This document shows positions 23,815 through 35,166 of a DNA stretch of 64,000 bases, one piece after another. The notes beneath the pieces are model-generated. The model did not search any database, was not told the DNA's origin, and worked only from the letters and a program-made list of their open reading frames with translations. The stretch is from Aaosphaeria pasadenensis (taxonomy: Eukaryota; Ascomycota; Dothideomycetes; Pleosporales). The position numbers and the translations under genes were made by a program. Within the stretch, counting starts at the first letter, position 1; each line of letters starts with the position of its first letter. The stretch spans positions 248,001-312,000 of the forward strand of contig JAKLMB010000001.1 in NCBI GenBank assembly GCA_022813625.1, written 5' to 3'.

Positions 23815-25709
23815 TTTGATTGGTGGGTTGGGTGGTTTGAAGGAGGTGATTGGTGTTGGTGTTGGTGGTTGGTGTGGGTGTTGAACGAAGGTTTGACTTT
23901 GTGTTCAGCGAAGGTGGAAGATGTGTGGAGTGAGAGTTGGATGTAGTAGAGGATAGCTGATTGTGTTTGGCTTGTGGATGAAGATAGTCCTACCATGCGA
24001 ATATGATTGAGCTCTTATACATGCTGTCACACAGGAGTAGTGGTTGAGTTTGTTGTACTGTGCCTGTGCCGTGTGTAGTGCCACCCACCTGCCACCCACC
24101 CACCCACCACCAGCCTGCCACCCAGCTTCGATTGTTTGCGTATGCACCCAGCCTCGCACGGTTACTACGAGACACCAGAACACCAGGACACACCCACCCA
24201 ACGACGCACCAACCTCCTGATCAACCGTTATTCGTCATTGTCTATTGTCGTCTGGTCGACAGCTGGGAAAATAAGTGGACCTGGGTTAGCTAGATCAAAC
24301 GGGGTGGCTGTCAATCAGTTCACACAGTAATACAACAATGGTAGAATCTAGATGATCTCTGGTAGACAGCATGTAACACACCATACAATACACAGTACTC
24401 CGTAGACAAAGCATGAATGAAAGGCAGCGGGCTGGCCGAGGGACGAATCTAAAGTTAGCAACAACAGGACCAGGACTAGCACCAGCCCCCCAGCCCCCGT
24501 CCCTTTCAGCCACACCCGCTCTCTTCCAGTCACTTCCACCCAAAATCTACGTCACTTTTCCTTCGCCTCCCCAATTCTCGAAACCACACCACTAAACTCT
24601 ACGGAGTAACTACAATATGTACTACCTACGAGCACTAATCCATAGCTTGCGTCAGCTACGAAAAATCTTCCGGACGAAGGCAATCATGATGATCTATCTT
24701 ATCGTCCGACGACGAACCTCGGGACCATGCATGCACCGCATCCTCCAAGCACTGGCAGGTAGCCGCCCGCTCGTCGCCGATCTCCAACGGCCACCCACCG
24801 CCAGCCATCCACGCAAAGACCAGCCACCCGTTGCTTCGTGAACATCCCGTCGTCTCATACTTGCCTTCCCTTGCATCAACGTCAGAGGAACAGCCTTCCA
24901 AGTTTTCCTCTCCATGAAGGGTGGCGGGGTGGGACATCGTCGCCCTTGCAACGACGAAACGCTGCGAAGGTTCTACGAGTATCTATCATCCATCTGCTAC
25001 GGAGTATCGACCATGGCTTAAACTGCTTCCTTGATTTGTGCTCCATATTGTACTCTGCCTCTTGAAGGTCAGGTTGGCGTGTGAAGTCTGCCTATCTACT
25101 GTGCCCTATGCAATCCTCCCCGTCCGACTATTTTTATGCCCTCTTTCCCACCTTTCATTTCGTTGGCCGTACGCGTCAACGTCCTCCAGTACAAGCCATG
25201 ATCTCCAGGGCGACCTCGGCCAACATGGTGAAGACTGTACGGAGTAGACCTCCGAGTAAAATAAAATCGCGGTGATCAACAGCCCGTGCGGCCTGCCACC
25301 CTTTTAGTAACCTACCACACGCTCGAAATTTCCTGGATCGTACCCACATGCACACAGTAACTTGTGGGTTTCGAAGTGGGTTCTGTGAACTGGTTGGTTG
25401 GGAAACGCGTTTCAAGATCTTCCTTGTCATCGGGATTAGCAGTATTAACCAAGAAGATCGAGAAAAAAGCCAAAATGGTTGTCATGGTAAATGGATGTGT
25501 TGGGTCGAGTTGGAAGTTTATCGAAATTCAATATTATTGTCCTTTATGTAGGTAGTCGAGGATGTATGTACGCCGCCAATGTGTGAATATTCATGCATGT
25601 CATGTTCGTATCAAAATTCCAAGAGGAAATAACGCCGTAGACCAAACCAAAAAAAAAATCGAATAAGAAAGAACTGAGGGGAACAACACCAAATCATGCT
25701 CGTCGTCTC
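23815..25709. other. Intergenic region with a TACGGAGTA cluster
   Basis: No gene seen. The part just upstream of the GPI protein (23815-23990) is GT-rich. Four copies of TACGGAGTA/TACTCCGTA lie within 850 bp at 24396, 24600, 24998 and 25238. Short open frames near 24060-24540 are Pro/His/Thr-rich translations of CCACCC-type simple sequence. Confidence 0.55.
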
Positions 25710-27712
25710 TCAACTCAGTCCAGGCGGGATATCAGACCAAGTGCCATTCGGCCACCAGATGCCCGCCCTCGTGAAATCCGAGTAGTCAACGCCCCCAAAG
25801 AGTTCGTACGCGACGAACCCGAAGCGAAAGTACTCGGGATGATCGACGGCCTGCCGCGTCCAGGTGAAGTTCTTGTCTCCGTCCTCGTGGAAGCCGCGGA
25901 ACCGCTCCACGTCGTTGACGAGGACGCTGACGCCTTCGTAGCCTTGCTCGATGCCCTCCCACGTGAAGGTGATGTTGGTCGATTCGATGGTGGGTGGCAG
26001 GATGGATGGGACGCTGGAACCAAGTTGTGCGTCGCCGCGGAGTGCGGCTTGTGTCTGCAGGATGGGGGCGAAACCCCAGCGCGCGACGCCGTTGATGAAC
26101 ATTCCCACCAGCAGTCCCTGGTACAGAAGGCTTGGTCGTGTTTGTAAGGCTGTTCCGGGCAGGAGAAGGAGTGCGAGGATGTAGTGGTGGATTCGAAGGC
26201 TGAGCTGTGGGATACCCAGGCAAATCAATAGCCCAGCACCTAGAATGGCGTAGAGTCCTAGATACCGGGGTAGCCGCCCTTCTTTTCTGAAGCACCACGC
26301 CTGATAGATTGCAACTGCCACGATTACGAGGACGATGATAACCAAGGCAGCAATGGCTCCCGGTTGCTGTTTGATGTCGTGCGGTGTCAAACGTTGGATA
26401 GGTATCTTGTCCAGAGTCAGATTGTTCAGCGCACCAACCCAGCAGGCTCCGACCCATAGGATGGTCTTCTCGATATGTGCATTGAGATGCGAGAGCGTCT
26501 TCCGGATGCTGTATTTATAGATCAAAACGCCAATGAATGCCGCTGGAAGGAAGCCACCAAGTGCGGTAGATGCGAGAGATGCATAGTCGGAATACGGAGG
26601 GGGATCGGAAGCCATGGCAACTTGAAAGTAGACAATCACGAAAACCGGAACAAAGAACGTGACGGGATTTGTCGTTAGAAGTCCAAAGAATGCTGTGAAT
26701 ATGGTCGATAATGTGAGCAGATTCCATCGAGGATCGCCGCATTTTGCTACTGAGCCCGAGACGTCCCCGTCATTATAGAAATCAAAGGACAGCGGGAAGC
26801 TTGAGTTGAATCCCACGCTCAATATCCCGTTCTTATCGGCGGAGCCATACGATTGCTTCTCTCCGGTCAAGGATAGAACTCCACAGCCGCCCTTGCCATT
26901 GTCGAGTACTCCAGCATGAACAGCAGCACCGCAGATGAAGGAATCGCCGCGGTACGGTGTCTCGTCGCCATCTCCCGGCTCGGAAGTTCCACCTATGACC
27001 AAAGAGCGATAAACGATTGTTTCGTCACCAATTGTTCGAGGGTTGAGCACCTGAGCTCGGGAACACTCAGCAGGGCAACTGAATGCAAATGCGGCGTCGT
27101 CAAATGGCAGGCAGTCGCGACCATCAAGTCCACAGCCTGGAGAATCCGGCCTGGAGAACAGTCAGCGGTCTTTCATCTGATAATCGTACCAGGAGAGATG
27201 CTTATAGAAACATACCATAGCCTTGATATACAAGACAGTCTGACCGGAGGGCCAAACCCACCAATGTCCGTTGGCAGTCCAAATCGAGACAATATAACCC
27301 CAAACAAGATACCCCACAAGAGGAACCCAGTAACCAAGATAGCTAACCGCACAGCGAACGGTAACCGTGACAGGCACCGGGCAGGAAACAGCTGCACCTT
27401 TTCCAACAGCGGTCTTATGCGATATACTGTGGGCGGCGCGGGCCCTTTCACCCAATCCACCACCTTGCTGGAGACTCGCGCAATTGGCGCTGGAACATTA
27501 TCGGTCAATCGACCCCATCGGGTGGGTGCAGGTCGCTCGGTATCGCGAGCTCGTCTTTCGGAATCGCAGCTTAATCGTTCATTTGGCGTAATAGCCTCGG
27601 GGGTCTCGCCGGCAGGCGTGAGAAGTGAAGATCCGTTGGGTGTCTGCGCGCCGTTCTCGATATCAATGACGGTGGGTTCGAGTGTTTTCGATTTGGAGCC
27701 GCTCGGAGGCAT
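25710..27712 (-). CDS. LCCL-domain multi-pass membrane protein
   Basis: Two exons, 27216-27712 and 25710-27150, giving about 645 aa. A cytosolic Ser/Thr/Pro-rich N-terminus is followed by the first membrane helix (about 122-142, AVRLAILVTGFLLWGILFG). A lumenal or extracellular LCCL domain (about 167-260) comes next: cysteines in GCGLDGRDC and FSCPAEC, then YRGDSFICGAAVHAGVL and the GGCG motif. At least six more hydrophobic helices follow, from LLTLSTIFTAFFGLL to the ALLLLPG region, and then a hydrophilic C-terminal domain with N-glycosylation sequons (NITF, NFTW, NGTW). LCCL domains occur in secreted and membrane proteins; the function of the fungal family is unknown to me. The intron restores the SRLW-PDSPGCG junction in frame. 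Confidence 0.85.
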
Positions 27713-28858
27713 TGTTTACACTAGGAAAGACAGATACGCACGCATCGACGAAACGAACGAACGAACGGTAAACAAAATCGCTAGATATGTACTCGAAGGC
27801 TTAGGATGTACAAATTGAGGGAGTAGGTGAAGAAAAAGGCAGAGCCTTGCCACTCCATTGTGGAGGAATCTCTGACGCACATGCGACTCGTCCCGGGCGG
27901 GAATCTTGGGGTCCCAGGCCCCCCAGGCGCCAAGGTGAAACCTAAGGGGATTAGAGACGATCATCGACTTTATCAAGAACGCCCTACGAGGCCTGGACCC
28001 TGATATTCGGGATCCGGCTCGTGTGATTCTTCCTCTTGAAGTATTCACATAGGCCGGTCGTAGCTCGATTTTCTCTTATTTGTGTAACGATGATTTATAT
28101 GCCTACTCTTGGCCCATTAGGGACCCCGTTCGTATTGGCTACATCTGGTCAGTGAAGGATTCGCTGGCCATCAGAAGACATTGGCGCCGCCTGTACGAAG
28201 TACTGAATATCGCGTCGCATTCTGTAGTACAATATGGCACACGTCCTCACTGATTACGAGTAAGAGGAGTACAGGGAGTGCTGACATGGGGTCGTGAGTG
28301 GGAGCGATGGTGAGTGAATCGTGACGAGTATCAATGCACGGTCAAAAGATGCCACAATGCGACTGAACAATGAATCATTTCGAATGAAGCCAGACATGTT
28401 CCAGTTCATAGAATTACCCTCGAAATTCTTGAGTTGGTGTCTAGAATGGAAGATGGCTATCTGTAATACATCCTTACCGTCCATTGCCTGTACATTCCAA
28501 TTCGTTTCCATGAGCACATGTTGATACCAATGTGTATTATAGATGCAAACATGTTAGGCTGCTATGTGTATTTATCTTCACTGCATCACTCACTAAGTGA
28601 TGGTGAAGAGCCACCGAGGTCGAGTTCCGCAGTTGTGAAAATGTGCGCAAGAACGACCAACTTCACTGGTACTTTCCAGATCCTGCCATGTGAGGACTAC
28701 TCCGTCGATACGCTTGATCAGTTTCTGCTAACGGAGAGGTCTTCATCCACGATACCAAGTATCCATTACGACTTTTTCTCTTGGTTATTCAAATTGCATC
28801 AGCATAGTCCTTCATAAAAAAGCAGGCCACGCATTACCGCAGCAGCATCGTTACCATC
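27713..28858. other. Intergenic region between divergent genes
   Basis: Shared upstream region of the minus-strand LCCL gene and the plus-strand unknown gene. Short open frames are present but none has recognisable features. Confidence 0.5.
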
Positions 28859-29902
28859 ATGGAAAGTGAAGACGTAAACGAAAGCAAGAAAATCTCAACG
28901 ATCATCCCATCCAGTCCGCGCGAGATGGTTCCAACCATGCCACGAGCGCCCCGTCCGCCTCACAGAGATCTTTGTATTCACCCGGCAGATGTGCTTCCCA
29001 CCTCTGACGAAGATGAAGACGAAGTAGATGAGCCCCGGGGTGGAACTCGCACTAGACGCAAATTGCCAATCAACAATTTAGGCGTCGTTTGGGAGGTCTC
29101 CGTACCGCGCGAGTTTGAAGAGCTTTATAATTCTGAACAAGGCCACATCAATATCTGGAGGTAGCCTATCAGACTAGGCCATGCAAGATTGCTGCCACAC
29201 ATGCTGATACTGCCTTGTGCTTTAGTGGGATCGACAACAACTTTGATATCCGCGAGAAACTCCACGATGAGTTCCGCTGGCTCAGAGTCGGGAATATATC
29301 AATAGATATCGATGCATACACCCAAGAGACTTCGGACCATGCGCTACTCGTGATTTACATCAATGACTTCTTCAGGGATGGGAGGGACTTCGTCGTGTAA
29401 GCACACACTACATGGCATGCTAAATCCGGAAACTAACTTTTTCTCGAGATACATAAAGGGCAAAAGGAACGTTAGCAACATGCTAGCAGGTGTGTTCGCT
29501 AGAAAGGCGTTCAGCGGGCACTGTTTTGCTACACCCATTGTAATAAACAATGAGGCAGAGATCTTCAGCAAAGCAAAAGCCTTCAGTGGATATGAGACGG
29601 TCTCGCGCTCTGATACAAAGGGCGTCCCATGGAAATACTACTATCACACGGCGCGGGCAGCATTCGAGAATCTTGTGTTCCGCAAGGACAGCCATGGAGG
29701 AGGTGAATCGGAGCAAAAGATGGCCCAAATCCGGGAGAAGGTCCAGGGCTTGACAGGTATTAAAAGGTACGCAATCAAGAAAGGTAAACAACCCGTAGTT
29801 GAGACAGATCGCCACTTTGGAGACGGGAAGAAACCAGGCATGGACACGGAGGAGATCATTCTATGTGGTTTGCATATGCCAGTCAAAGAAGTGGACGCCT
29901 AG
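28859..29902 (+). CDS. Unrecognised three-exon protein with acidic segment
   Basis: I do not recognise this protein. Exons 28859-29160, 29226-29396 and 29449-29902 give 308 aa. Both introns have good fungal signals (GCTGAT and ACTAACT branch sites), and the joined frame stays open across three exons, so I consider it a real gene. The N-terminus is disordered and Pro/Arg-rich, followed by an acidic cluster (SDEDEDEVDE) and a basic patch (RTRRK). The remainder looks globular (VVWEVSVPREFEELY, then DHALLVIYINDFF and CFATPIVINNEAEIF). No signal peptide or membrane helix is evident. The frame continues past the TAG for a further 39 codons of strongly acidic sequence (see next entry), so the annotated end may be premature. 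Confidence 0.6.
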
Positions 29903-30022
29903 TCACTCTTAACGAGGGTGGAGGAGCACATGGAGTCCGATTCAGATGAAGGAGCGACAAGGGATATTCTTCACAGTGAAGATGATATGGACTTGGACGC
30001 GGGCTTGGATGACGAGAACTAG
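29903..30022 (+). other. In-frame acidic extension after the TAG of the unknown gene
   Basis: Directly after the TAG at 29900-29902 the same frame reads 39 sense codons to a second TAG at 30020-30022. It includes VEEHMESDSDEG and HSEDDMDLDAGLDDEN. Such a low-complexity acidic tail is typical of real C-termini and unlikely in chance sequence. It may be a former C-terminus cut by a point mutation, a read-through product, or reached by a splice I did not find. Confidence 0.5.
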
Positions 30023-31208
30023 ATGTCAAGTAGGCGTTTTGGCGTGATCAAAGCAATAATCATGGGTCAGATTGGTGTTCGAGGTGGGTAACTGCTGTCG
30101 TTATCTGAAAGTACATCAAGAGGGTTGTGGAACAGTCGGCATCATGGAGGCGAGTTCAGGACTGCATTAGGTTAGGTAGTCGATGCATGGGACTCGCTGG
30201 AAGTTCAAAAGGTCGAAATGGATACTCGTATAAGAAGGGCTTGTAAAGTTGGTAAAAATGGTGAACTGAAAGGAAGGAAGTTTCGACATCAAGTTTGGGG
30301 CTTGGAAGAAGAGATGACGTCGGTCAGGCGGCTCAGGCCCTTTGAATCTGCCGGAAAGCCGGGATGCCGCCTCCGGAGAGATTGGAATGGTGGAAGAAGA
30401 TTGGACAGGAAAAGGGATAGTCAATGGATAATGGTCCTGAAACGGGAGAGAAGGGCTTTGAATAATTACTGAACCTGTTCAAAAGTACTCGTAACTACCT
30501 AACCTAACCTATACATACCAGTCCATAATCATATTGCTGCATTCTATGAGATCATCGTCCCCATGAGCTGCACTAATCCGATCTGTAGCTGTAGCATCAT
30601 CAACTAACTACTGAGCTACTGGCTTACTATCAAGTAATTATCAAGTTCGCTCACCACTCAGCTGCCCTCATTTCCTTGTTCCATCCCTAATCTCATCACC
30701 TCCCATCTCATCATATCCCAATTAGTCCATCTTCTCATCCCGTTCCAAGACTTTTAAAGGTCTCTTCCCTCACTGTTTCTTCTTGGCAAAAAGGCTTGTT
30801 CAATCTTGACTCCCGAGACTTCCAACTCTTTCACCCAATTCGATTTTTACCCTGCTTTGTTCTGCTTTGCTCTGCTTTGCTCTGCTGAGTCTGGCCAGGC
30901 TTATTGCAACTGGTCACAGTCCATTCCGTTTGCTCGTGTCCTACCGCCAACCGCGCACCGCCGCCAACCTCCGTCCACTTCCAAGCCACTTTCTTCCTCC
31001 CCCGCGCGCGCGCGCCTCAATACTCGAGTGTTTCTTCCAGTCCCTGAGTGACCATCCCTTCGCCATCATACTTGAGCCACACATCAGTAAAGCCACTTTT
31101 ACAAGGCTTTCCCCGCCCGCTTATTCCTTCAGCCCATCTCTACCGAAACTGCGCAGAGCATATCAGTTCATTTACGCGCGGCGTGGGCGGCACCCATAAT
31201 CGTGAGCA
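30023..31208. other. Intergenic region, upstream of C2-domain gene
   Basis: No gene seen. A short imperfect decamer repeat (TCTGCTTTGC) lies at about 30852-30886. From about 30640 the sequence is pyrimidine-rich, compatible with a promoter and long leader of the next gene. Confidence 0.5.
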
Positions 31209-33094
31209 ATGACGGAGCACAACGAGAAGCCCCAGGACGACCTGTCCAATGAAACCCACACCGATCCCTCGAATAAGACAGAGGGTAGCAGCGAACGATC
31301 TCACGCGCCGGAACCGCCAAAGAAGACGAACACCGCGCAGACTCAAAAGGGTCCAGAGGGTGGTTTCGACGACACTCCGCTCCTCAAACAACCCCCAGGA
31401 TACACGGTCAAGATCACATTCCACCGCGCCACGAACCTCCCCCTCGCAGACATCAATACCCTCTCTGCCGATCCCTTTATCCTCGCCGAACTGAAGACCG
31501 ACCTCCCTACAAGACATAAAGAAGACCCGCCTCTACAATTGCGAACGCGGACCATCCGCCAGAGCACGGATCCCGAATGGCATACTGAATGGATAATAGC
31601 GAACGTTCCCGCGTCTGGATTCAGACTGAAATGTCGCATATACGACGAGGACCCTGCGGATCACGATGATCGGCTTGGGAATGTCCATGTCAATGTCTCC
31701 AACCTGAGTGAGAACTGGGCTGCCATCCGAGGCCAGTCATACCCGATTAAGAAGCGCATGGGAAGCAAACGCGCATACTTGCTTCGAGCGATAGCAGTTT
31801 GCTTTGGTAAGGTCGAGCATATGAGTGGGTCGTTGTTCGTGAGCGTCGAGGTCTTGGGGAAAACACCGGGCGACAACGGTTCGCGCGCCTACACAGATGG
31901 GCCTCTTTTCTGGATAAGGCATTACTCGCCGTTGCTCGGACGCCTGCTGGGTCAGAAAGAGCCTACCGAGGGTGGTGTCTCCAGACGAACGGGCAAGCCG
32001 AAGCCAGAGAGATACAAGTAAGCTTCATGTTCCCGTCACTATGCCATATGCTAATAAGCTTTCGCAGTTTCCAGGCCAATCAAATGCAGCTCAAAGGCCC
32101 TGTTCCAGAAGCCATGTATCATCGCTATGTCGAGTTCAAGCCTTTCGTCAAGGCCATGTTCACTGCGAAGGGTGTCCGAGGCTATATTCTTTCCAAAACC
32201 CTGCATCACCAACACGCGCGCGTCTACAACTTCGATCAGAAAACCGAGTATGAGTTCCTCCCGGAGCCCTGCGCAGACTTCACCAAGAAGTTCCTTGAGC
32301 TATGCCATTATGATCAGGGCGGTCGTATCTTTACCTATGTGCTTACGCTCGATGCTCTCTTCCGTTTTACAGAAACCGGCAAAGAGTTCGGTATCGACAT
32401 GTTATCAAAGCACACTATGCATAGTGACGTTGCTGCCTACACTGCTTTCTCAGGCGAGTTCTTCATTCGACGACTGAAGCACAGCCATCGTGGTTTACCT
32501 GAAGAGGGCGCCAATAATCCAACGCATCCGCCAGATGAGATATCTGGTGGCCCACCCAAGGAGGAACCCAAGACTGATCCAAGTTATTATGAACTGATCA
32601 TTGACAACGATTCTGGAACCTATCGGCCAAATTGCGAACTGCTCCCGCAACTCAAGGAGTTCATGGAAGCTAATTTCCCTGGCTTGCGCGTCTTGACTCT
32701 AGACTCCCAGGGAGAAGCGGAGAAGATGGCACAGATGAAGAAGCAGCAACGAGATCGCAAGAAGACGGAAGGCGATCACATTGTCTACAAGCAAATGTCT
32801 AGGACAAGTTCCATGAGCAGCAGTGATGAAGAAGACCTCGATAGGATGGAGGCAGATGGTGAACTGAAGCCAAGGCACCTTCGGCATCACGTTATGCGAG
32901 AGGCCGGAGCAAGGGCTGGGGCAGCGAAAGCCCATCTGAGGGACTTCAGGCCTACTACTAACAACGAAGCGTGGCGCAAGCCAGGGCCATCGGCCAAACC
33001 TGATGATGCAGCTGCATCAACACAAAATAAAGCGGCAGAACAAACCCAACCCTCAGAAGCTACCGTATCAGGTCCTAATGGGAAGACGAGCTAG
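31209..33094 (+). CDS. C2-domain protein, fungal-specific architecture
   Basis: Two exons, 31209-32017 and 32068-33094, giving about 611 aa. After a disordered N-terminus (about 1-62) comes a C2-like domain (about 63-190): GYTVKITFHRATNLPLADI, SADPFILAEL, STDPEWHTEWII and RLKCRIYDEDPADHDDRLGN. The Asp-rich loops (DPF; DEDPADHDD) suit calcium and phospholipid binding, though this is inferred. The second half holds a conserved-looking region (KAMFTAKGVRGYILSK, then LTLDALFRFTETGKEFGIDM) and a basic/acidic C-terminal tail (MKKQQRDRKKTEG, SSSDEEDLDR). No signal peptide or membrane helix was seen, so a cytosolic, membrane-recruited protein is likely. The specific role is unknown. Confidence 0.85.
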
Positions 33095-33360
33095 TATCAA
33101 GCAATGGTCTTCTCCTTTCCTTGTCTAATACTCTCTTTATTCCTGTACTTTGATTTTGTTTCAGCATGCCGATACGTTTTCCTGATACCCGCGGATTTCC
33201 CATTTATATCGGTTTGCATCATCGTCATTCAGCGCTCGGGATTGTCTCATTCGTTCATGGTCACATTGACTCTATCATTGTTCCGTCATACTTTCTCTTC
33301 GTGAGACAGACTTGTTTCCGCAGTATTATTGTAATGTTAAAAGAGTAATTATACCCAATC

Positions 33361-33901
33361 TTAATACTCAGCCATAATGGTCTCGTCTCCAACCCTAGCA
33401 GTGAACAGAACCGTCCTCTTGCTGATCCTCCAGATCCCGCTCGCACCCGGTACACCCTCGTAGTCTCCATCCTTAACAGCTCCGCAGACGAGTTCGTCCA
33501 CGTATCGCCCATGTGCAGTCAGAACCTTGCCCTCGTGAGGACCCTGACCGAAATGCGACCCCGTGAAATACGTGACCGAATTCGCGGTTCTCCCATCTTC
33601 TCCAAACACAATCGTTTGCGTCGTCAGAGCATGCTGAGTTCGAATAGGACCCAAGCTAATCAAATAACTCTTAGTCGCGCTCTTTGAAAGTGAGATCTCA
33701 ATATTTGTTGGCGTACCGCTGCTGTATAGCCGATCTGACGGCATCTACGCCTTTCATGTTCTGTCTGAAAGGGTAATCTGCTGCTACATCCTGGACGAAT
33801 ACCTTGTCGAGGAGGTCAAAGATCTTGGTGTCGAGGGCTTCGCAGTAGCGCGATAGCACGTTCTTGATGGCGAGTGTGTCGAGGGGATTTACTGCTGGCA
33901 T
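33361..33901 (-). CDS. SnoaL-like (NTF2-fold) domain protein
   Basis: Two exons, 33717-33901 and 33361-33655, giving 159 aa. The intron (33656-33716) joins AIQQR to LGPIRTQHALTTQTIVF. Without it the two halves lie in different frames. The N-terminus (NPLDTLAIKNVLSRYCEALD, then FVQDVAADYPFRQNMKG) is the typical helix and cone-fold start of SnoaL-like proteins. TQHALTTQ, FTGSHFGQG and AHGRYVDELV match the strands lining the pocket. Family members include polyketide cyclases, dehydratases and isomerases, but many are uncharacterised single-domain proteins; the substrate cannot be inferred. No signal peptide is present. Confidence 0.82.
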
Positions 33902-35166
33902 TTTCTCCTAGCACACCGTATGTCTTTTCCAAAATTCGAAGTTATAAATGACCAAAAAGCTTGGTCAAGCTAGACGGTACGTTCTCACGGCGTGACGCTT
34001 GCTCTTAGGGATAATACCAAACAACAGAACGTTGGTGTCTATCACAACAAGACTTCATTCCTTTATTTCTTACCACGCCGGGCTTCTAGTCATCCCCGCG
34101 CGGGCATCGGCTCTCAAGTGGGGAGATCCGGTCACTGCCGATGTGAATGCGATCGACCCCAAACTCAGGGTCCTTGTTGTGCCCTTCTCCTCCTCCTCCC
34201 TTTCTTCCCCTCCCGCACACGTGCGACCATTGAATGTCTTTTGACAGCGCGCCTGCACAGCGTGGCACAAACGCCTCTGAGTAAAACAGATTCCCGGCAA
34301 CGCAAGGTGGATCCCGTACGCCTTTTGCATTCCTGCGGTAATTGATACATCGCGACAGCCGCGGCAAAGGGCCGCTGAGTTACCCTGGAATGTATCGAAT
34401 GGGCGCCATGGAATGTTCGGCAGCAATTACGGTATCACGCCTCGTGTACTGTTCCCACTTACACGAGGTATTTAACAAGGCTGCGAAGGATTCGCACGTT
34501 CTCCTTCGAGAAGAGATAGGGACTCGGCGTCTGTCAAAATGTATATCGGCGTGGTAGTTGAGAGGTAGTGGCCAATATTGGTACTCCTATGTTTTAATTT
34601 AATGACTTGGACGTAGCTACTGCAATATGGGATTGATATTAGATGTCTGTAGCTTGACATGGTCGTGCTAGTACGAACAGAGACTGAGACAAATTCTGTA
34701 CCCCTCTCGATATCCCTTGAACGTACCAGGTCTTTCGCCGCTAATAAGCCTGATAAACAGATACACGATCATGATCGTGGTAGAGGTAAACGCGGTGTGA
34801 AGTTGTGGACGTGACTCTACAGCTCTAACAATGTGTCAAACACGGGCCAGACCCATCTGTACGTTCACATATTCCACTGCCATATTGAATGGTTACCGGT
34901 TGTGGAGCGTTTGTCGCCAGTCGAACAATTGGAACAGCATCTCATTGCAGAACAGCGACTTAGACACCTCCTTGCGGTTCTATCTACCTACGGTTACACT
35001 CAACTTGATTCACCTGCGATCCAACCTCAAGTCAACCACGTGCGATCGGCTTGCTCATATCCCCTCACTATAAGATCGTGCATTGAAGCTCTATCTCGCT
35101 CTTTCTGACATCTTTATCACCCTACGAACCAGAACTCAAGTTCGACAAGCTTTCTTCTTTGACAAC
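33902..35166. other. Intergenic region between divergent genes
   Basis: Upstream region shared by the minus-strand SnoaL-like gene and the plus-strand MFS gene. Open frames in 33990-34430 overlap on both strands and are Ser/Pro/Arg-rich chance translations. No gene seen. Confidence 0.5.
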
